This document shows, piece after piece, positions 21,719 to 31,233 of a stretch of 64,000 bases of DNA. Numbering within the stretch: position 1 is the stretch's first letter; each line of letters starts with the position of its first letter. The translations under genes were made by a program, and so were the position numbers. This DNA comes from Nitrosospira multiformis (GTDB taxonomy: Bacteria; Pseudomonadota; Gammaproteobacteria; Burkholderiales; Nitrosomonadaceae), in contig NZ_FNKY01000001.1 in NCBI RefSeq assembly GCF_900103165.1, positions 2,418,001 through 2,482,000 of the forward strand. Reading direction: 5' to 3'. Below the pieces are notes generated by a model that saw only the letters and a list, made by a program, of their open reading frames with translations, searched no databases and was not told the DNA's origin.

Positions 21719-22036
21719 ATGCAAGGCATATTTCTCAAATTCTTTGTGGGCGAATACCGTGAACACGGCGGCATACTCTTATACGAGTGGCTGCTGGAGC
21801 GCGCAAAAAAATGCGGCTTTCGCGGTGGCACGGCCATACGCGCGATAGCCGGATTCGGCCGGCACGGCATACTGCACGAGGAAACATTTCTTGAGCTTGC
21901 GGCGGATCTTCCGGTAGAAGTGAGTTTTGTCCTGAACGAAGAGGAAGCCAAGCGCTTTCTGGAGTTATTGCAAGCAGAAAACCTGGACCTGTTTTATGTC
22001 AAATTCCCCGTCGAGTATGGATTTTTGCCGGCGTGA
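21719..22036 (+). CDS. DUF190 family protein
   Basis: The 105-residue protein starts at ATG 21719 with GGGAG upstream; the longer frame start at 21632 lies in the family B repeat and is not used. The pattern LKFFVGEYREHGGILLYEWLLERAKKCGFRGGTAIRAIAGFGRHG is that of DUF190, a ferredoxin-fold PII-like family often encoded next to crcB. A role in fluoride handling is inferred from this pairing. Confidence 0.9.
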   Translation: MQGIFLKFFVGEYREHGGILLYEWLLERAKKCGFRGGTAIRAIAGFGRHGILHEETFLELAADLPVEVSFVLNEEEAKRFLELLQAENLDLFYVKFPVEYGFLPA

Positions 22037-22217
22037 CGGCAGATTGCTTTCATTCGTCTCAATTCCATACCACTGCCAACAGACGGGGTTGGCACAGCCC
22101 AATCCGCAATTTAGCCAGAATTTAGCCGATCACCCCATCCGCTGAGTCCAGCGTTAGTCCAATACCGGAATACGCCCTAGCGCGCTACCACGTTGAAAGC
22201 AGACTATCCCGCAATAC

Positions 22218-22233
22218 CTGTAAGATCTTACAG
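22218..22233. promoter_or_regulatory. Perfect 16-base palindrome CTGTAAGATCTTACAG, candidate operator
   Basis: It lies 65 bases upstream of the tyrosinase start in an otherwise featureless 260-base gap (22037-22298). It has the same half-sites and four-base spacer length as 13185-13200. Position and symmetry suggest a repressor or activator site for the copper-oxidase cluster; the regulator is not identified. Confidence 0.5.
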
Positions 22234-22298
22234 CTATCCGGGAATGCCGTTTAATTATCTAATCGTGGTGACACAACAACCAGAATAAGGCTCCTCCC

Positions 22299-24008
22299 AT
22301 GCAAAATGATGAATTGCGGCCATTATCCATGTCCCGCCGTGAGTTTCTGAAAACAACGGCTGCCGCCGCTACCGTCGTGGGCGCGGCCACCCTTCCATTT
22401 GGCAATCTCCATGCGCAAGCACCTGCAAAGTACCGGCGCCTGAACATTTCAAGTCCCGAGGCGAAACGGTCCATCGAGAGCTACAAAAAGGCGATCCGCG
22501 CGATGCTTGCGCTGCCGCCTTCCGATCCGCGTAATTGGTATCGCCTCGCCCTGACCCACACAATGGACTGCCCGCATGGCAATTGGTGGTTCCTGGTATG
22601 GCATCGCGGCTATATCGGTTGGTTCGAGCAAATTTGCCGGGAACTCAGCGGCGACCCGGCCTTCGCACTGCCCTACTGGGATTGGAGCGAGAATACGGAC
22701 CCGCGAAATCCATTCCGGCCAAGCGTCCCCGCCGTCATGTTCGATGACGTGCTTACACCCACCGATCCTGCTTATATCGCGCACTTCGATGAATTCCACG
22801 CCCGCTACCGGGATGTCATGGCAAAGGCGGATTATTGGAAGCGCATCTACAAACCCAATGGCGAATTTGACGATGGAACACAATATGGCCAGCTCCTCGC
22901 TCGCGGCATCCGCACGCCCGATGACCTCTGGTTCGACATCATCAATGATCCGAGAGGCGCCTTCTTTTTTGATCGAGCCCATGCGCGCGGCGTGACAAAA
23001 GCGAAGCCGCAGCTCGATGGCAAAACGGCAAAGGCCGTTTCCCTGCAAACCCTGCTGGATGCACTCGCGCCACGCGATTTCCTCACGTTTGCCAGCCCCA
23101 AAACAATAGGCCACAGCGGGTTGACCGGCTTCGGCGTTCTGGAGGGGCAGCCGCACAACAGAGTACATAATTGTGTGGGCGGCATTTTTACCGATCCCGG
23201 CGGCAACACCACTAACAGCGGCGGATTCATGCAAGCCAACCTGTCGCCCGTCGATCCCCTCTTTTTCCTGCATCACTCGAATATCGACCGGTTGTGGGAC
23301 GTATGGACCCGTAAGCAACAGGCGCGCGGATATCCTGTTCTGCCGGAAGGTTCGGATCTTGACACGTGGTCTGCGGAGCCTTTCGTGTTCTTTGTCGATT
23401 CGAAGGGACGGCCGGTAAGCAAAACGACTGCCGGCAACTATGCCACGATCGGCGATTTCAATTACGATTATCAGCCGGGATCGGGTGAACAAGTGGTGCC
23501 GACGGCCCTGGCCGCCGGAGCGCTCAAGGCAAAGGCTACCCGGATCGAGCGTTTCAGCGCACAAATTACCCGCCCGCCGGCAAGCACAACCGGGACAGCG
23601 AGCGGCGCCGTGATGATTCCGCACGCACTGCTCCAGGCGGCAACGGAACCGGAGGCACCGAGGCTTTTCGCACAGGTAACGATCGCTCTTCCTCCGCTGG
23701 CGCATGGCCGCGATTTCACCGTTCTGGTCAATGCACCGGCCAGCGCGACTGGGGCCGACCCTTCAAGTCCGCACTATGCAGGTACGCTCTCGATGTTCGG
23801 TCATCACATCGTGCACGCACCCGTCACCTTCACCATACCATTATCGGGTGCGCTCGCCGCGATACATGAAGGTAAACTCCTGAAAGCAGATGCGCCGCTG
23901 GATATCCGGATCGTGCCGGAGCAGATGGCCATGCACCGGGCGCTGGCGGCGAAGCCCGGCATGGAAACAAAGGCCGAAGTCCTTTCCATCGTGGTGGAAG
24001 CGCATTGA
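22299..24008 (+). CDS. Tyrosinase/polyphenol oxidase with Tat signal
   Basis: The 569-residue protein begins with a twin-arginine signal (MSRREFLKTTAAAATVVGAATLPF), so it is exported folded. The copper A site is H87, H93 and H102 (THTMDCPHG, WHRGY). C91 two residues before H93 could form the Cys-His thioether seen in fungal tyrosinases. The copper B site is H286, H290 and H326 (GQPHNRVH, PLFFLHHSNIDRLW), with N287 beside the first. The domain ends near 340-360; the last 200 residues are beta-rich. The family oxidises phenols or catechols to quinones with O2. The palindrome at 22218 is a likely control site. Lipoprotein and multicopper oxidase genes follow. Confidence 0.92.
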   Translation: MQNDELRPLSMSRREFLKTTAAAATVVGAATLPFGNLHAQAPAKYRRLNISSPEAKRSIESYKKAIRAMLALPPSDPRNWYRLALTHTMDCPHGNWWFLVWHRGYIGWFEQICRELSGDPAFALPYWDWSENTDPRNPFRPSVPAVMFDDVLTPTDPAYIAHFDEFHARYRDVMAKADYWKRIYKPNGEFDDGTQYGQLLARGIRTPDDLWFDIINDPRGAFFFDRAHARGVTKAKPQLDGKTAKAVSLQTLLDALAPRDFLTFASPKTIGHSGLTGFGVLEGQPHNRVHNCVGGIFTDPGGNTTNSGGFMQANLSPVDPLFFLHHSNIDRLWDVWTRKQQARGYPVLPEGSDLDTWSAEPFVFFVDSKGRPVSKTTAGNYATIGDFNYDYQPGSGEQVVPTALAAGALKAKATRIERFSAQITRPPASTTGTASGAVMIPHALLQAATEPEAPRLFAQVTIALPPLAHGRDFTVLVNAPASATGADPSSPHYAGTLSMFGHHIVHAPVTFTIPLSGALAAIHEGKLLKADAPLDIRIVPEQMAMHRALAAKPGMETKAEVLSIVVEAH

Positions 24009-24019
24009 CCGGGAGAATC

Positions 24020-24439
24020 ATGTACCGGCAGTGGCCTGGCCTTGCATCGATCATTATTGTATTGGCATTTTCCGCCGCATGCGTAAGCTGCACGAAGGCT
24101 GAAGGTGATTCCCAGCAGGGGGTGATCGAGCTGGCGCTGACCCGTCCCGCGACTCCTCAGGAGGCGGTATGGGTGCAGGTCCGCGCGGGCAAGCTTCCGC
24201 GGGGAACGGAGATCCGTGTCAGCACACGCAAAGGAATATTGCTCGGTACCGTCTCGCCTTTTGGTGCGCAGCCGGGGCAAGAGGCCGTCACACACACTAT
24301 TCCCCTTCCCCAAAGCGTCATTGTAAATAACCGCGTGCAATTGCGCCTTACGGTCGATGCACCCGGCACGCCCGCACGCTCACCGCAACCGGGCGAGGTG
24401 GAAAGCATCAATCTGATTTATGTGCCGATTAGCTTCTAG
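24020..24439 (+). CDS. Small lipoprotein in tyrosinase operon
   Basis: The 139-residue product starts at ATG 24020 with GGGAGA upstream, eleven bases after the tyrosinase stop. The signal segment LASIIIVLAFSAACVSC has possible lipobox cysteines. The rest is beta-rich (VIELALTRPA, VWVQVRAGKLPRGTEIRVSTRKG, IPLPQSVIVNNRVQLRLTVDAP). I do not recognise a family. Its place suggests a partner or chaperone of the tyrosinase, which is inference. Confidence 0.7.
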   Translation: MYRQWPGLASIIIVLAFSAACVSCTKAEGDSQQGVIELALTRPATPQEAVWVQVRAGKLPRGTEIRVSTRKGILLGTVSPFGAQPGQEAVTHTIPLPQSVIVNNRVQLRLTVDAPGTPARSPQPGEVESINLIYVPISF

Positions 24440-24466
24440 TCCGAAAATACGCATCGCAGGGAAGTG

Positions 24467-24553
24467 GGCCTCATCCGAAAGATGAAAGTCGAATAATATG
24501 AAATATTTTTATTAATCATTATTACTGGTCTATTAAATGAGCGATCAACTACC
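24467..24553. repeat. Family D partial copy overlapping the multicopper oxidase start
   Basis: From GGCCTCA through TCTATTAAATGAGCGATCAACTACC this matches the right-hand 100 bases of the element at 20742-20981, with scattered changes. The outer CGGATTTAGGAT end is replaced (CCCATTCAGG). The element's AAATCAGCG reads AAATGAGCG here, which creates the ATG at 24537. Confidence 0.8.
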
Positions 24554-26552
24554 CCATTCAGGTTTAATTCGTACCTCGTTCCGCGCCCTTGCGCTATCCG
24601 CATTCGCATTGTGCGCCTTGGCATCCCTGGCGAATGCCCAGCCGGAAGATCGATTGGAAAATACTCGTGTGGTGGAAAATCCACCGTTGCTGGAGATCAT
24701 CCGCCCGGCCAGACCGCGGGAAGAAGCGCGCATGGCCGCACCCGAGGGCGTACCCGCACCGGCGGCCGAGGCGGCGTTGGACCTAAACGTCACCTATACC
24801 AGCGGCAAGATCTGGAATCCGGCCGAACAGCGCTACGACGCAGTGAAGTTGCGAAGCTATCAGGGCAAAGGGGTCAACCCTGACGCTCCCTACGTGTCGC
24901 CCACCATCTCCATCCTGCCCGGTGAGACGATCCGCATGACGTTGCATAATCAGCTTCCCCCGGACCCAAGCTGCATCAAGGAGGGCAAGGATGTCAACAT
25001 ACCCCACTGCTTCAACGGCACAAACCTGCATACGCACGGCCTATGGGTAAATCCGGCAGGCAATGGCGATAATGTACTCATCTCCATCAACCCCGGCGTC
25101 AGCTTCCAGTATGAATACAAGGTACCGTCCGATCATCCGGCGGGCACATTCTGGTATCACACGCATCGCCATGGTTCCACTGCATTGCAAGTAGCCAGCG
25201 GCATGGCCGGAGCGCTCGTTATCCGCGGCACGCGCTACCCCTCGCAGGAATCGAACGGTGATATCGACACCTTGCTGGCACCCACTAACACCCAGCCTTT
25301 CATCGAGCGCTTGCTGGTCATGCAGCAGATCCAGTACGCTTGCCGCGACGCGCAGGGGAAGATCAAGACAAACGCGGACGGCAGTTACAAATGCGATCCG
25401 GACGATGTCGGCGGTATCGAAGGATACGATCAGTTCGGCCCTGGCACGTGGCCCGCTTCGGGCCGCTACACCAGTATCAATGGCCAGGTTCTCCCCACCT
25501 TCGGCGGCGCCAGAGCGGGGCAGATTGAACACTGGCGTGTAATCCATGGCGGCGTTCGCGACACCATCAACCTACAGTTCCGCAAACTCAAAGAAGGCGG
25601 CCGCAGCCCCGCCCTGTTAACGGCGGCCCAGCATAATGCCTATGTGCAAGAGAACTGTACCGGTCCGGCACTGCCGCAATACCTGATCGCGGCGGATGGG
25701 CTGACTACAAAGGCCGTGATCAAGACTAATGTCGCTGTCTATCAGCCCGCCTATCGCTGGGATACACTGATGGTTTTTCCTCAAGCGGGCGTTTACTGCG
25801 TAATTGACGATGCAGCTCCACCATCCGCGAGCGTGGAACAGGCCCCACCGTCACGCCAGCTGCTGGGCCTCGTCACCGTCGATCCAGGCCACCCGGTTCC
25901 TCGCGACATCACCGCCTATTTGACCAGCGAGCTCGTCGCCGCGGCCAAGGTCAACATGCCCGATTCCATCCAGTCGAGGGTGGCAAGCGACCTGCGCGAT
26001 GGCTTGAAGCTTACCAAGTTCGTGCCGCATGCCGACATCAAGGATAACGAGGTTACCGGCACCCAGGAGCTCCGGTTCAATATAGACGTCAATAAGAGTC
26101 CGGCGGAATTCCAGGTGAACGGCAAGCCCTATGATCCGGGCAGAATCGACCGGGTGCTTACACTGGGCGGCGTGGACGAATGGACGCTGAAGTCCGATTT
26201 CGTCAGCCATCCCTTCCACATACACGTCAATCCTTTCCAGATCGTCAAGATTCTGGACCCCAACGGGAAGGACGTCAGCACTGCCGACGCCGTGGATTCG
26301 ATTGACGCACCCGACCCGCAATATCGCGCGCTGAAGGGCGTATGGAAAGATACGCTATGGGTGAAAAACCTGGTGCCGCCGGGCAAGCTGCCCGGCCAGT
26401 ACACACTGGTCGTGCGCACCCGTTATCAACGCTACATCGGCGACTTCGTGCTGCACTGCCATATCCTGGACCATGAAGACCAGGGAATGATGCAAAACGT
26501 CCGCATTGCCCTGCCGGATGGCGGTGGGAGCAAAAGCCACGGCCATCACTAA
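24537..26552 (+). CDS. Multicopper oxidase
   Basis: The 671-residue protein begins with a signal peptide (FRALALSAFALCALASLANAQ). Copper ligands are visible as NLHTHGLWVNP and WYHTHRHG in the first domain, HPFHIHVNPFQ near the C-terminus, and HCHILDHEDQGMM with the type 1 Cys, His and Met. It oxidises metals, phenols or similar donors with O2 in the periplasm. Long inserts make it larger than laccase-type CueO. The first six codons and the ATG lie in a family D repeat, with no ribosome site before it, so initiation may be leaderless or weak. It follows the tyrosinase gene pair and may extend the same phenol-oxidising function. Confidence 0.9.
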   Translation: MSDQLPHSGLIRTSFRALALSAFALCALASLANAQPEDRLENTRVVENPPLLEIIRPARPREEARMAAPEGVPAPAAEAALDLNVTYTSGKIWNPAEQRYDAVKLRSYQGKGVNPDAPYVSPTISILPGETIRMTLHNQLPPDPSCIKEGKDVNIPHCFNGTNLHTHGLWVNPAGNGDNVLISINPGVSFQYEYKVPSDHPAGTFWYHTHRHGSTALQVASGMAGALVIRGTRYPSQESNGDIDTLLAPTNTQPFIERLLVMQQIQYACRDAQGKIKTNADGSYKCDPDDVGGIEGYDQFGPGTWPASGRYTSINGQVLPTFGGARAGQIEHWRVIHGGVRDTINLQFRKLKEGGRSPALLTAAQHNAYVQENCTGPALPQYLIAADGLTTKAVIKTNVAVYQPAYRWDTLMVFPQAGVYCVIDDAAPPSASVEQAPPSRQLLGLVTVDPGHPVPRDITAYLTSELVAAAKVNMPDSIQSRVASDLRDGLKLTKFVPHADIKDNEVTGTQELRFNIDVNKSPAEFQVNGKPYDPGRIDRVLTLGGVDEWTLKSDFVSHPFHIHVNPFQIVKILDPNGKDVSTADAVDSIDAPDPQYRALKGVWKDTLWVKNLVPPGKLPGQYTLVVRTRYQRYIGDFVLHCHILDHEDQGMMQNVRIALPDGGGSKSHGHH

Positions 26553-26590
26553 TCACAGGTTGTTGGTTTATCGAGAAAATACTATCAATT

Positions 26591-26680
26591 TCGTCATTCC
26601 GGGCTTGACCCGGAATCCAGTCCGAGCCAACAGTGGTGTGTTTTGAACGCCGCTGGATACCAGCTTTCGCCGGTATGAAG
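26591..26680. repeat. Intergenic inverted-repeat element after the multicopper oxidase
   Basis: ATTCCGGG-CTTGA-CCCGGAAT forms a perfect hairpin at 26596-26616, and GCTGGATACCAGC plus TTCGCCGGTATGA follow. Strings of this kind are common intergenic repeats in proteobacteria. It lies between convergent genes, so it could serve as terminator for either. Confidence 0.6.
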
Positions 26681-26731
26681 TTTGTACTATTTTCCCACCG
26701 GATCAATAGATGGGATGCCGGGCGAGCATGA

Positions 26732-27412
26732 TCACGTGTACCCCTCCTTCCACCGGACTGGTGCAAACCGGATCAGTGGCAACGGCGGGTTTCCGGTATT
26801 TTCCGTATCCCTGAGCGCGGCCGACAGGTCGAGCGCAATATCATGCGACTCGGGCGACGGCACGGGAACATCAAACTCCAGCGACAGAAGGTAGCGGGTA
26901 CCCGGACTGGCAAGCACAAATTCGGTGCCGACATCACGATGCTCCCATTTCCCGCCGCTTTCGACCAATTGCCACTCGTTCTTTGTAGTATCCCACATGC
27001 CGAACTGGTATCCCCGCACCGCCTGATACTGCTTGTCACCGGCTACAAGCGAGGCCATCAGGGGCCGGAAGACAAATGCACCTGTCTCCGGCGTCACGTT
27101 CACGAAAATTCGTGTCTTGCCTGGTCGATGATTTTTAGGATAAACATTGCGCGGATCGACTGAAAGCGGCAATCCAAAGAAGATCTGGGTATCGTAGGTC
27201 CGCAACTGATTGTCGATCTTCACTTGCAGCTTCACCCCCGGCAGATCCAACGTTCTCTCACCCGCTTCCTGCTGCAATTTTGATTCAATCAATGCGGCCG
27301 GAAGCGCATCACCCACGTAAGCGGCACTTTCCCATCCGCCCCGAAAACCGGCGCAGCCGATGGTAGTGGCACATAACGTCAGAATAACGGAATACCGTGG
27401 CAGTATATGCAT
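26732..27412 (-). CDS. Hypothetical lipoprotein
   Basis: The 226-residue product has a lipoprotein signal (LTLCATTIGCAG) and GAGGA before the ATG. The mature part is beta-rich with few recognisable motifs (QVKIDNQLRTYDTQIFFGLPLSV, TRIFVNVTPETGAFVFRPLMASLVAG). It resembles no family I can name. It converges on the multicopper oxidase gene. Confidence 0.6.
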   Translation of the reverse strand: MHILPRYSVILTLCATTIGCAGFRGGWESAAYVGDALPAALIESKLQQEAGERTLDLPGVKLQVKIDNQLRTYDTQIFFGLPLSVDPRNVYPKNHRPGKTRIFVNVTPETGAFVFRPLMASLVAGDKQYQAVRGYQFGMWDTTKNEWQLVESGGKWEHRDVGTEFVLASPGTRYLLSLEFDVPVPSPESHDIALDLSAALRDTENTGNPPLPLIRFAPVRWKEGYT

Positions 27413-27594
27413 ATCTCATTCCTCGTGATTCCGAGGGGATTATGGTCTTTACCCGCGCATCTGGACATACGGCGCAGGGTATCAATAAGCCACATCCCGT
27501 TGTCATCGCCCGTGCAACTTCCCGCGTCCGCAACAACCTGATCAATAACGTCTTTTAAACTATTCCTAGCTTCGGAGAAATTCACGATACGCAT
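27379..27594 (-). pseudogene. Decayed YefM/Phd-type antitoxin
   Basis: The first 24 residues, MRIVNFSEARNSLKDVIDQV and onward, are typical of YefM antitoxins, and AAGGAAG precedes the ATG. After that the frame loses all likeness to the family (SCTGDDNGMWLIDTLRRM) and ends at 71 residues. The rest of the antitoxin and any YoeB toxin are absent. The 3' part overlaps the start of the lipoprotein gene at 27412. A palindrome at 27685-27692 could be its former operator. Confidence 0.65.
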
Positions 27595-27684
27595 ATCTTG
27601 CGCTTCCTTTTATCCGTAATTCTGAATCCCGTATAGCGCTTGTCGATTTTTGCTGAATAAGACAACAGGAATTCAACATCTCAC

Positions 27685-27692
27685 TTGTACAA
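27685..27692. promoter_or_regulatory. TTGTACAA palindrome, possible YefM operator
   Basis: YefM-type regulators bind a TGTACA core. This one lies 91 bases upstream of the decayed antitoxin start and inside a wider inverted repeat ACTTGT/ACAAGT (27683-27706). It also sits 200 bases ahead of the membrane gene at 27904, whose promoter it may overlap. Confidence 0.4.
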
Positions 27693-27903
27693 TAAACTAA
27701 ACAAGTATAGCAACCTCATGCAATTGCCAGCCATCCCTGAAGTTATTTGTGTGCGCGGCAGTTGCGGCAGGTACATCACCCAACTCCGTAAAAATCACCG
27801 GCGTAATGGGTTTTTACCGCCATCCATGCTATAAATAATTACGACGCATAACCAGCAGCCGGTGCATCACGCGCGCATGCAGCCGGCCGAAAAAACCTTT
27901 CAT

Positions 27904-30900
27904 ATGGCGGAACAACAAGACGACAAATCCAAACTGCCGCTAACGGGGATCTTTGCGTTGGTGGCGATCGTAAGCAGTTTCCTCATCTACGAGGGGATAT
28001 CGCTCAAAACCTCCCGGCCCGTCGACAAGGAAATAGCAAGCAAAGGGTCTCTGGAAAAGGGCGTGGTGCAGGCACGCCTGTGGCAGGACCCATTCGAAGC
28101 CGTGGAAACACATCGGCTCCAGGAGGCGAAACAACCAAAACAACCAGGGTTGACCGACGACCCGCACACACTGAATAACCTGATCAAGGTCATCGGGGAA
28201 TTTGGCATTCGATCCGGTCTTCGTATCGTGCCGGTATTCGTGGACGGAAGCCCTTATGTCAATGGCGTCGAATCCCGGCTCAGGGATCGTTACGCCATGG
28301 TATCGGCTTTGGGTGCGGCAGGCTATGTGCCGGAGTCGGGTGAGCACATCCGCATATTCAGGTGGGATCAGGAAAAAGCGCTGGAAACCGATGCGTCTTC
28401 CCTGCTGATCCCGGTCGAGCTGTTTATCCCGAAGGCAAAGCTCCGGGACAAGGAATATGGAAAACACGTTTTGGTCGTATGGCTCAAAGACCAGGATTTC
28501 GGACGGCTGGATAAACTGCTGGCGCATCTTGATGAAACACTCGGCAAAAGCCTGCCGCAAATAGAACCCGTATATAGCGTACTGGGGCCGCGAAGTTCCG
28601 CAACCCTGAGCGCCATGCTGAAAGAATTGCGCAATATGCAATCCAGCCTTCTCGCAAATCCCCCTTTCAGTACGTTAAAACATCTCAAATTCTATTCCCC
28701 CTGGGCAACGGCGGAGGATACCTTTCTGCTGGACTATCCGCCCATGCAGCCTGGCTCACCAGGTTTGCACAGCGGCGGCCCGGAAGCAAAGAGGACCGTT
28801 GAAGAACTATTCAAGTATCCGAGAATCGAGTTTATCAGGACGATCAAGACGGATGCCATGCTGGCGGAGCACCTTCTACAGGAATTGAAGCGCCGCCGGG
28901 TGGATTTGGAACCTTGCCCGGACAAGGATTGCAACCCGAAAGTCGCGTTGATTTCGGAATGGGATACGCTTTATGGCCGCTCGCTTCCACGTACCTTTGC
29001 GGCGGTGGCGATGAATAACGGTTCCGGCAAAGCCGGCCCGGCGCTGGAATCCGAAATCAATAAATTGCGTAGAGACGAATGGCCCGGCTGGATAACCCCG
29101 CATTCATACCTTGCAGGACTTGACGGCGAATTACCGGCGAAAGAGGACGACCAGAAAAAAGAGGGCGCTCAGTCCAAGGTAAAGGCATGGTACGAAGGCT
29201 CCTCTCAGGATGTTGAGCAGAATGCCGGACAGCGCCCCGAAGGCCGCGGTCAACTGGATTATCTCCTCAGACTGGCGGCGGCTTTGAAACAGGAGGAAGC
29301 AAAGAGCGGAGAGGAATTCAAGGCAATCGGCGTGCTGGGCAGCGATGTCTATGACAAGCTCCTGATTCTGCAGGCACTGCGCCAGACATTCCCTCGCGCC
29401 ATCTTTTTCACTACCGATCTTAACGCCAGACTGGCCTACCCTCCTCAGTGGCAGTTCACACGTAATCTCATTGTTGCTTCGCACTTTGGGCTGGAGCTCC
29501 AGCCAGCGCTGCAAACACCCATCCCTCCATTCCGCGATAATTACCAGACATCGCTGTTTTATGCGGCCCTATGGGCCTTGGAGCATTTTTCGGCAAGAGC
29601 GGATTGTCCGGACTGCTTCCAGTTGAGCGTGAACATGGGCAAAGAACCGCAGCCGGCGATATTTTCCGGGAATGTAGCACCACGATTATATGAAATCGGG
29701 CGGCACGGCGCCTTTGATATCAGCACCGATATCCAAACAAGCATTGGCCCTCAGGCTTCGGATTACGCAAGCATCCACGCGCAGCGTCCGGATCTGGAGG
29801 CTCATTCCGGCACATGGCGAAACCTGAAACAAATGGGTGGAATGGCGCTCGCGGCCGTTGTGCTTGTCCTCGCCGCCATGCTGATCAGCAGCGCGGTGGC
29901 AGATGCCTGCCTCAAGCTTGCTTCGAACAAATGGTTCTGGCTGGGCCTCGCCATGGCGAGCGCGGCGGGTTACGGCGTGGCGGCACTGATGACCTGGATG
30001 GTACCGAATCCGGCGGAGAACGAGCCGTTCACCCTGACTGAAGGAATCAGCGCATGGCCGGCGGCGTCAATTCGCCTGCTCGCATTGGTGATGAGCGCGA
30101 TCTTTCTCTGGTATTCCTGGCGAAAGATGAAAGACAACGAGAGCATTCTGGCGCGTGATTTTAATCTCACAGACCAAGATGGCGCGCCCGTGGATAAACT
30201 GGATTGTAATTCTCCCGCCTTATCCAGGTGGTCACTTCGCCGTAGCGTGGGAATACATACCTGGCGGCCGCAAATGGCGGATCAGGTCAATGCCGCGCGC
30301 CTTTGGCGGGAATACGCCGTGCTGGGGGAGCTGGGAAACTTTGCCATGCGGGGCGTGCCGCAAGTGGCGCTTGCGCTGCTTTTCGCATCTCTGATGATGG
30401 TTCTTTTCGGCTTTCCCAACACGCCCTGCCGCGGCCAGGGCTGCTTTGCAATTAATGATACTATCATAATCCTGAGCGTAGTCATGATGCTGATCCTGAT
30501 ATTCTATATGATAGACGCCACGCGGCTCTGCCGCAGATGGGTGGAGTGTGTCGCCATCAAGAAAATCCAGTGGTCCGATGGATCGCTTACAAAAATAGCC
30601 AAAGAACGGGGCCGAGGCAATAGTACGGGCACGAGCATGGACAAAGACAACCTGGATGAGTGGCTCGGCATTGAATTGGTCGCCGAACGAACAACGGTCA
30701 TAGGCAATTTTATCTATTTTCCCTTCGTCATCATGTTGCTTCTGGCACTCGCCCGCCACAACTACTTCGACAACTGGGGATTTCCAGCCGCGCTCGTCAT
30801 TATCTTCGCCCTCAATGCGATCCTCGTTGTCGTCAATGCGATGGCATTGCGGCGTTCTGCCGAAATGGCCAAACGGGAAGCCATCAAACGGCTGGAAAAG

Positions 30901-31104
30901 AAGCTTCTTGAACTACCGGATCAAACAGCGTATGGGGAATCGCAAAAGCACGAGATCGAGTGGACACTTGGGGCGATCAGGAACAATCAAAGAGGCGCCT
31001 TCCTGCCATTCACCCAGCACCCGGTGTTCGGTGCCGCGATCGCGCTGCCGTCCGGGGGATATGGCCTCGTACTCTTGTTTGAGTATCTGGCGACGGCATT
31101 CTGA
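27904..31104 (+). CDS. Large membrane protein with periplasmic receptor-like region, unknown function
   Basis: About 1066 residues. A first membrane helix (LTGIFALVAIVSSFLIYEGI) precedes an extracytoplasmic region of about 600 residues, then about seven helices over the last 400 residues. In the large region, VALISEWDTLYGRSLPRTFA and AIGVLGSDVYDKLLILQALRQTFPRAIFFTTDLNARL look like strand-helix units of type I periplasmic binding proteins. I read it as a sensor or ligand-binding membrane protein, by inference. No kinase, channel or transporter signature is seen. The start is uncertain: GTG 27862 and ATG 27877 are in frame upstream, none with a good ribosome site. The gene at 31234 follows and is probably cotranscribed. 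Confidence 0.75.
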   Translation: MAEQQDDKSKLPLTGIFALVAIVSSFLIYEGISLKTSRPVDKEIASKGSLEKGVVQARLWQDPFEAVETHRLQEAKQPKQPGLTDDPHTLNNLIKVIGEFGIRSGLRIVPVFVDGSPYVNGVESRLRDRYAMVSALGAAGYVPESGEHIRIFRWDQEKALETDASSLLIPVELFIPKAKLRDKEYGKHVLVVWLKDQDFGRLDKLLAHLDETLGKSLPQIEPVYSVLGPRSSATLSAMLKELRNMQSSLLANPPFSTLKHLKFYSPWATAEDTFLLDYPPMQPGSPGLHSGGPEAKRTVEELFKYPRIEFIRTIKTDAMLAEHLLQELKRRRVDLEPCPDKDCNPKVALISEWDTLYGRSLPRTFAAVAMNNGSGKAGPALESEINKLRRDEWPGWITPHSYLAGLDGELPAKEDDQKKEGAQSKVKAWYEGSSQDVEQNAGQRPEGRGQLDYLLRLAAALKQEEAKSGEEFKAIGVLGSDVYDKLLILQALRQTFPRAIFFTTDLNARLAYPPQWQFTRNLIVASHFGLELQPALQTPIPPFRDNYQTSLFYAALWALEHFSARADCPDCFQLSVNMGKEPQPAIFSGNVAPRLYEIGRHGAFDISTDIQTSIGPQASDYASIHAQRPDLEAHSGTWRNLKQMGGMALAAVVLVLAAMLISSAVADACLKLASNKWFWLGLAMASAAGYGVAALMTWMVPNPAENEPFTLTEGISAWPAASIRLLALVMSAIFLWYSWRKMKDNESILARDFNLTDQDGAPVDKLDCNSPALSRWSLRRSVGIHTWRPQMADQVNAARLWREYAVLGELGNFAMRGVPQVALALLFASLMMVLFGFPNTPCRGQGCFAINDTIIILSVVMMLILIFYMIDATRLCRRWVECVAIKKIQWSDGSLTKIAKERGRGNSTGTSMDKDNLDEWLGIELVAERTTVIGNFIYFPFVIMLLLALARHNYFDNWGFPAALVIIFALNAILVVVNAMALRRSAEMAKREAIKRLEKKLLELPDQTAYGESQKHEIEWTLGAIRNNQRGAFLPFTQHPVFGAAIALPSGGYGLVLLFEYLATAF

Positions 31105-31233
31105 GGAACCTCAACCTGCGTGGGGAAGAACAGGACTTCCTTGCATTAAACCAGGTTATAACCTATGTTGCATAATAAGTAGTTGCCCATGAGAATTCAC
31201 GGCAGCCGGTTTTTGCGCAGATGAGGATTAGTC

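Noticed and set aside
22218-22233. LexA box
   Set aside because: The outer CTG/CAG fits but the interior GTAAGATCTTAC does not follow the alternating AT pattern of LexA sites.
22449-23705. 418-codon antisense frame inside the tyrosinase gene
   Set aside because: Shadow of high-GC codon use; the tyrosinase copper sites prove the plus strand.
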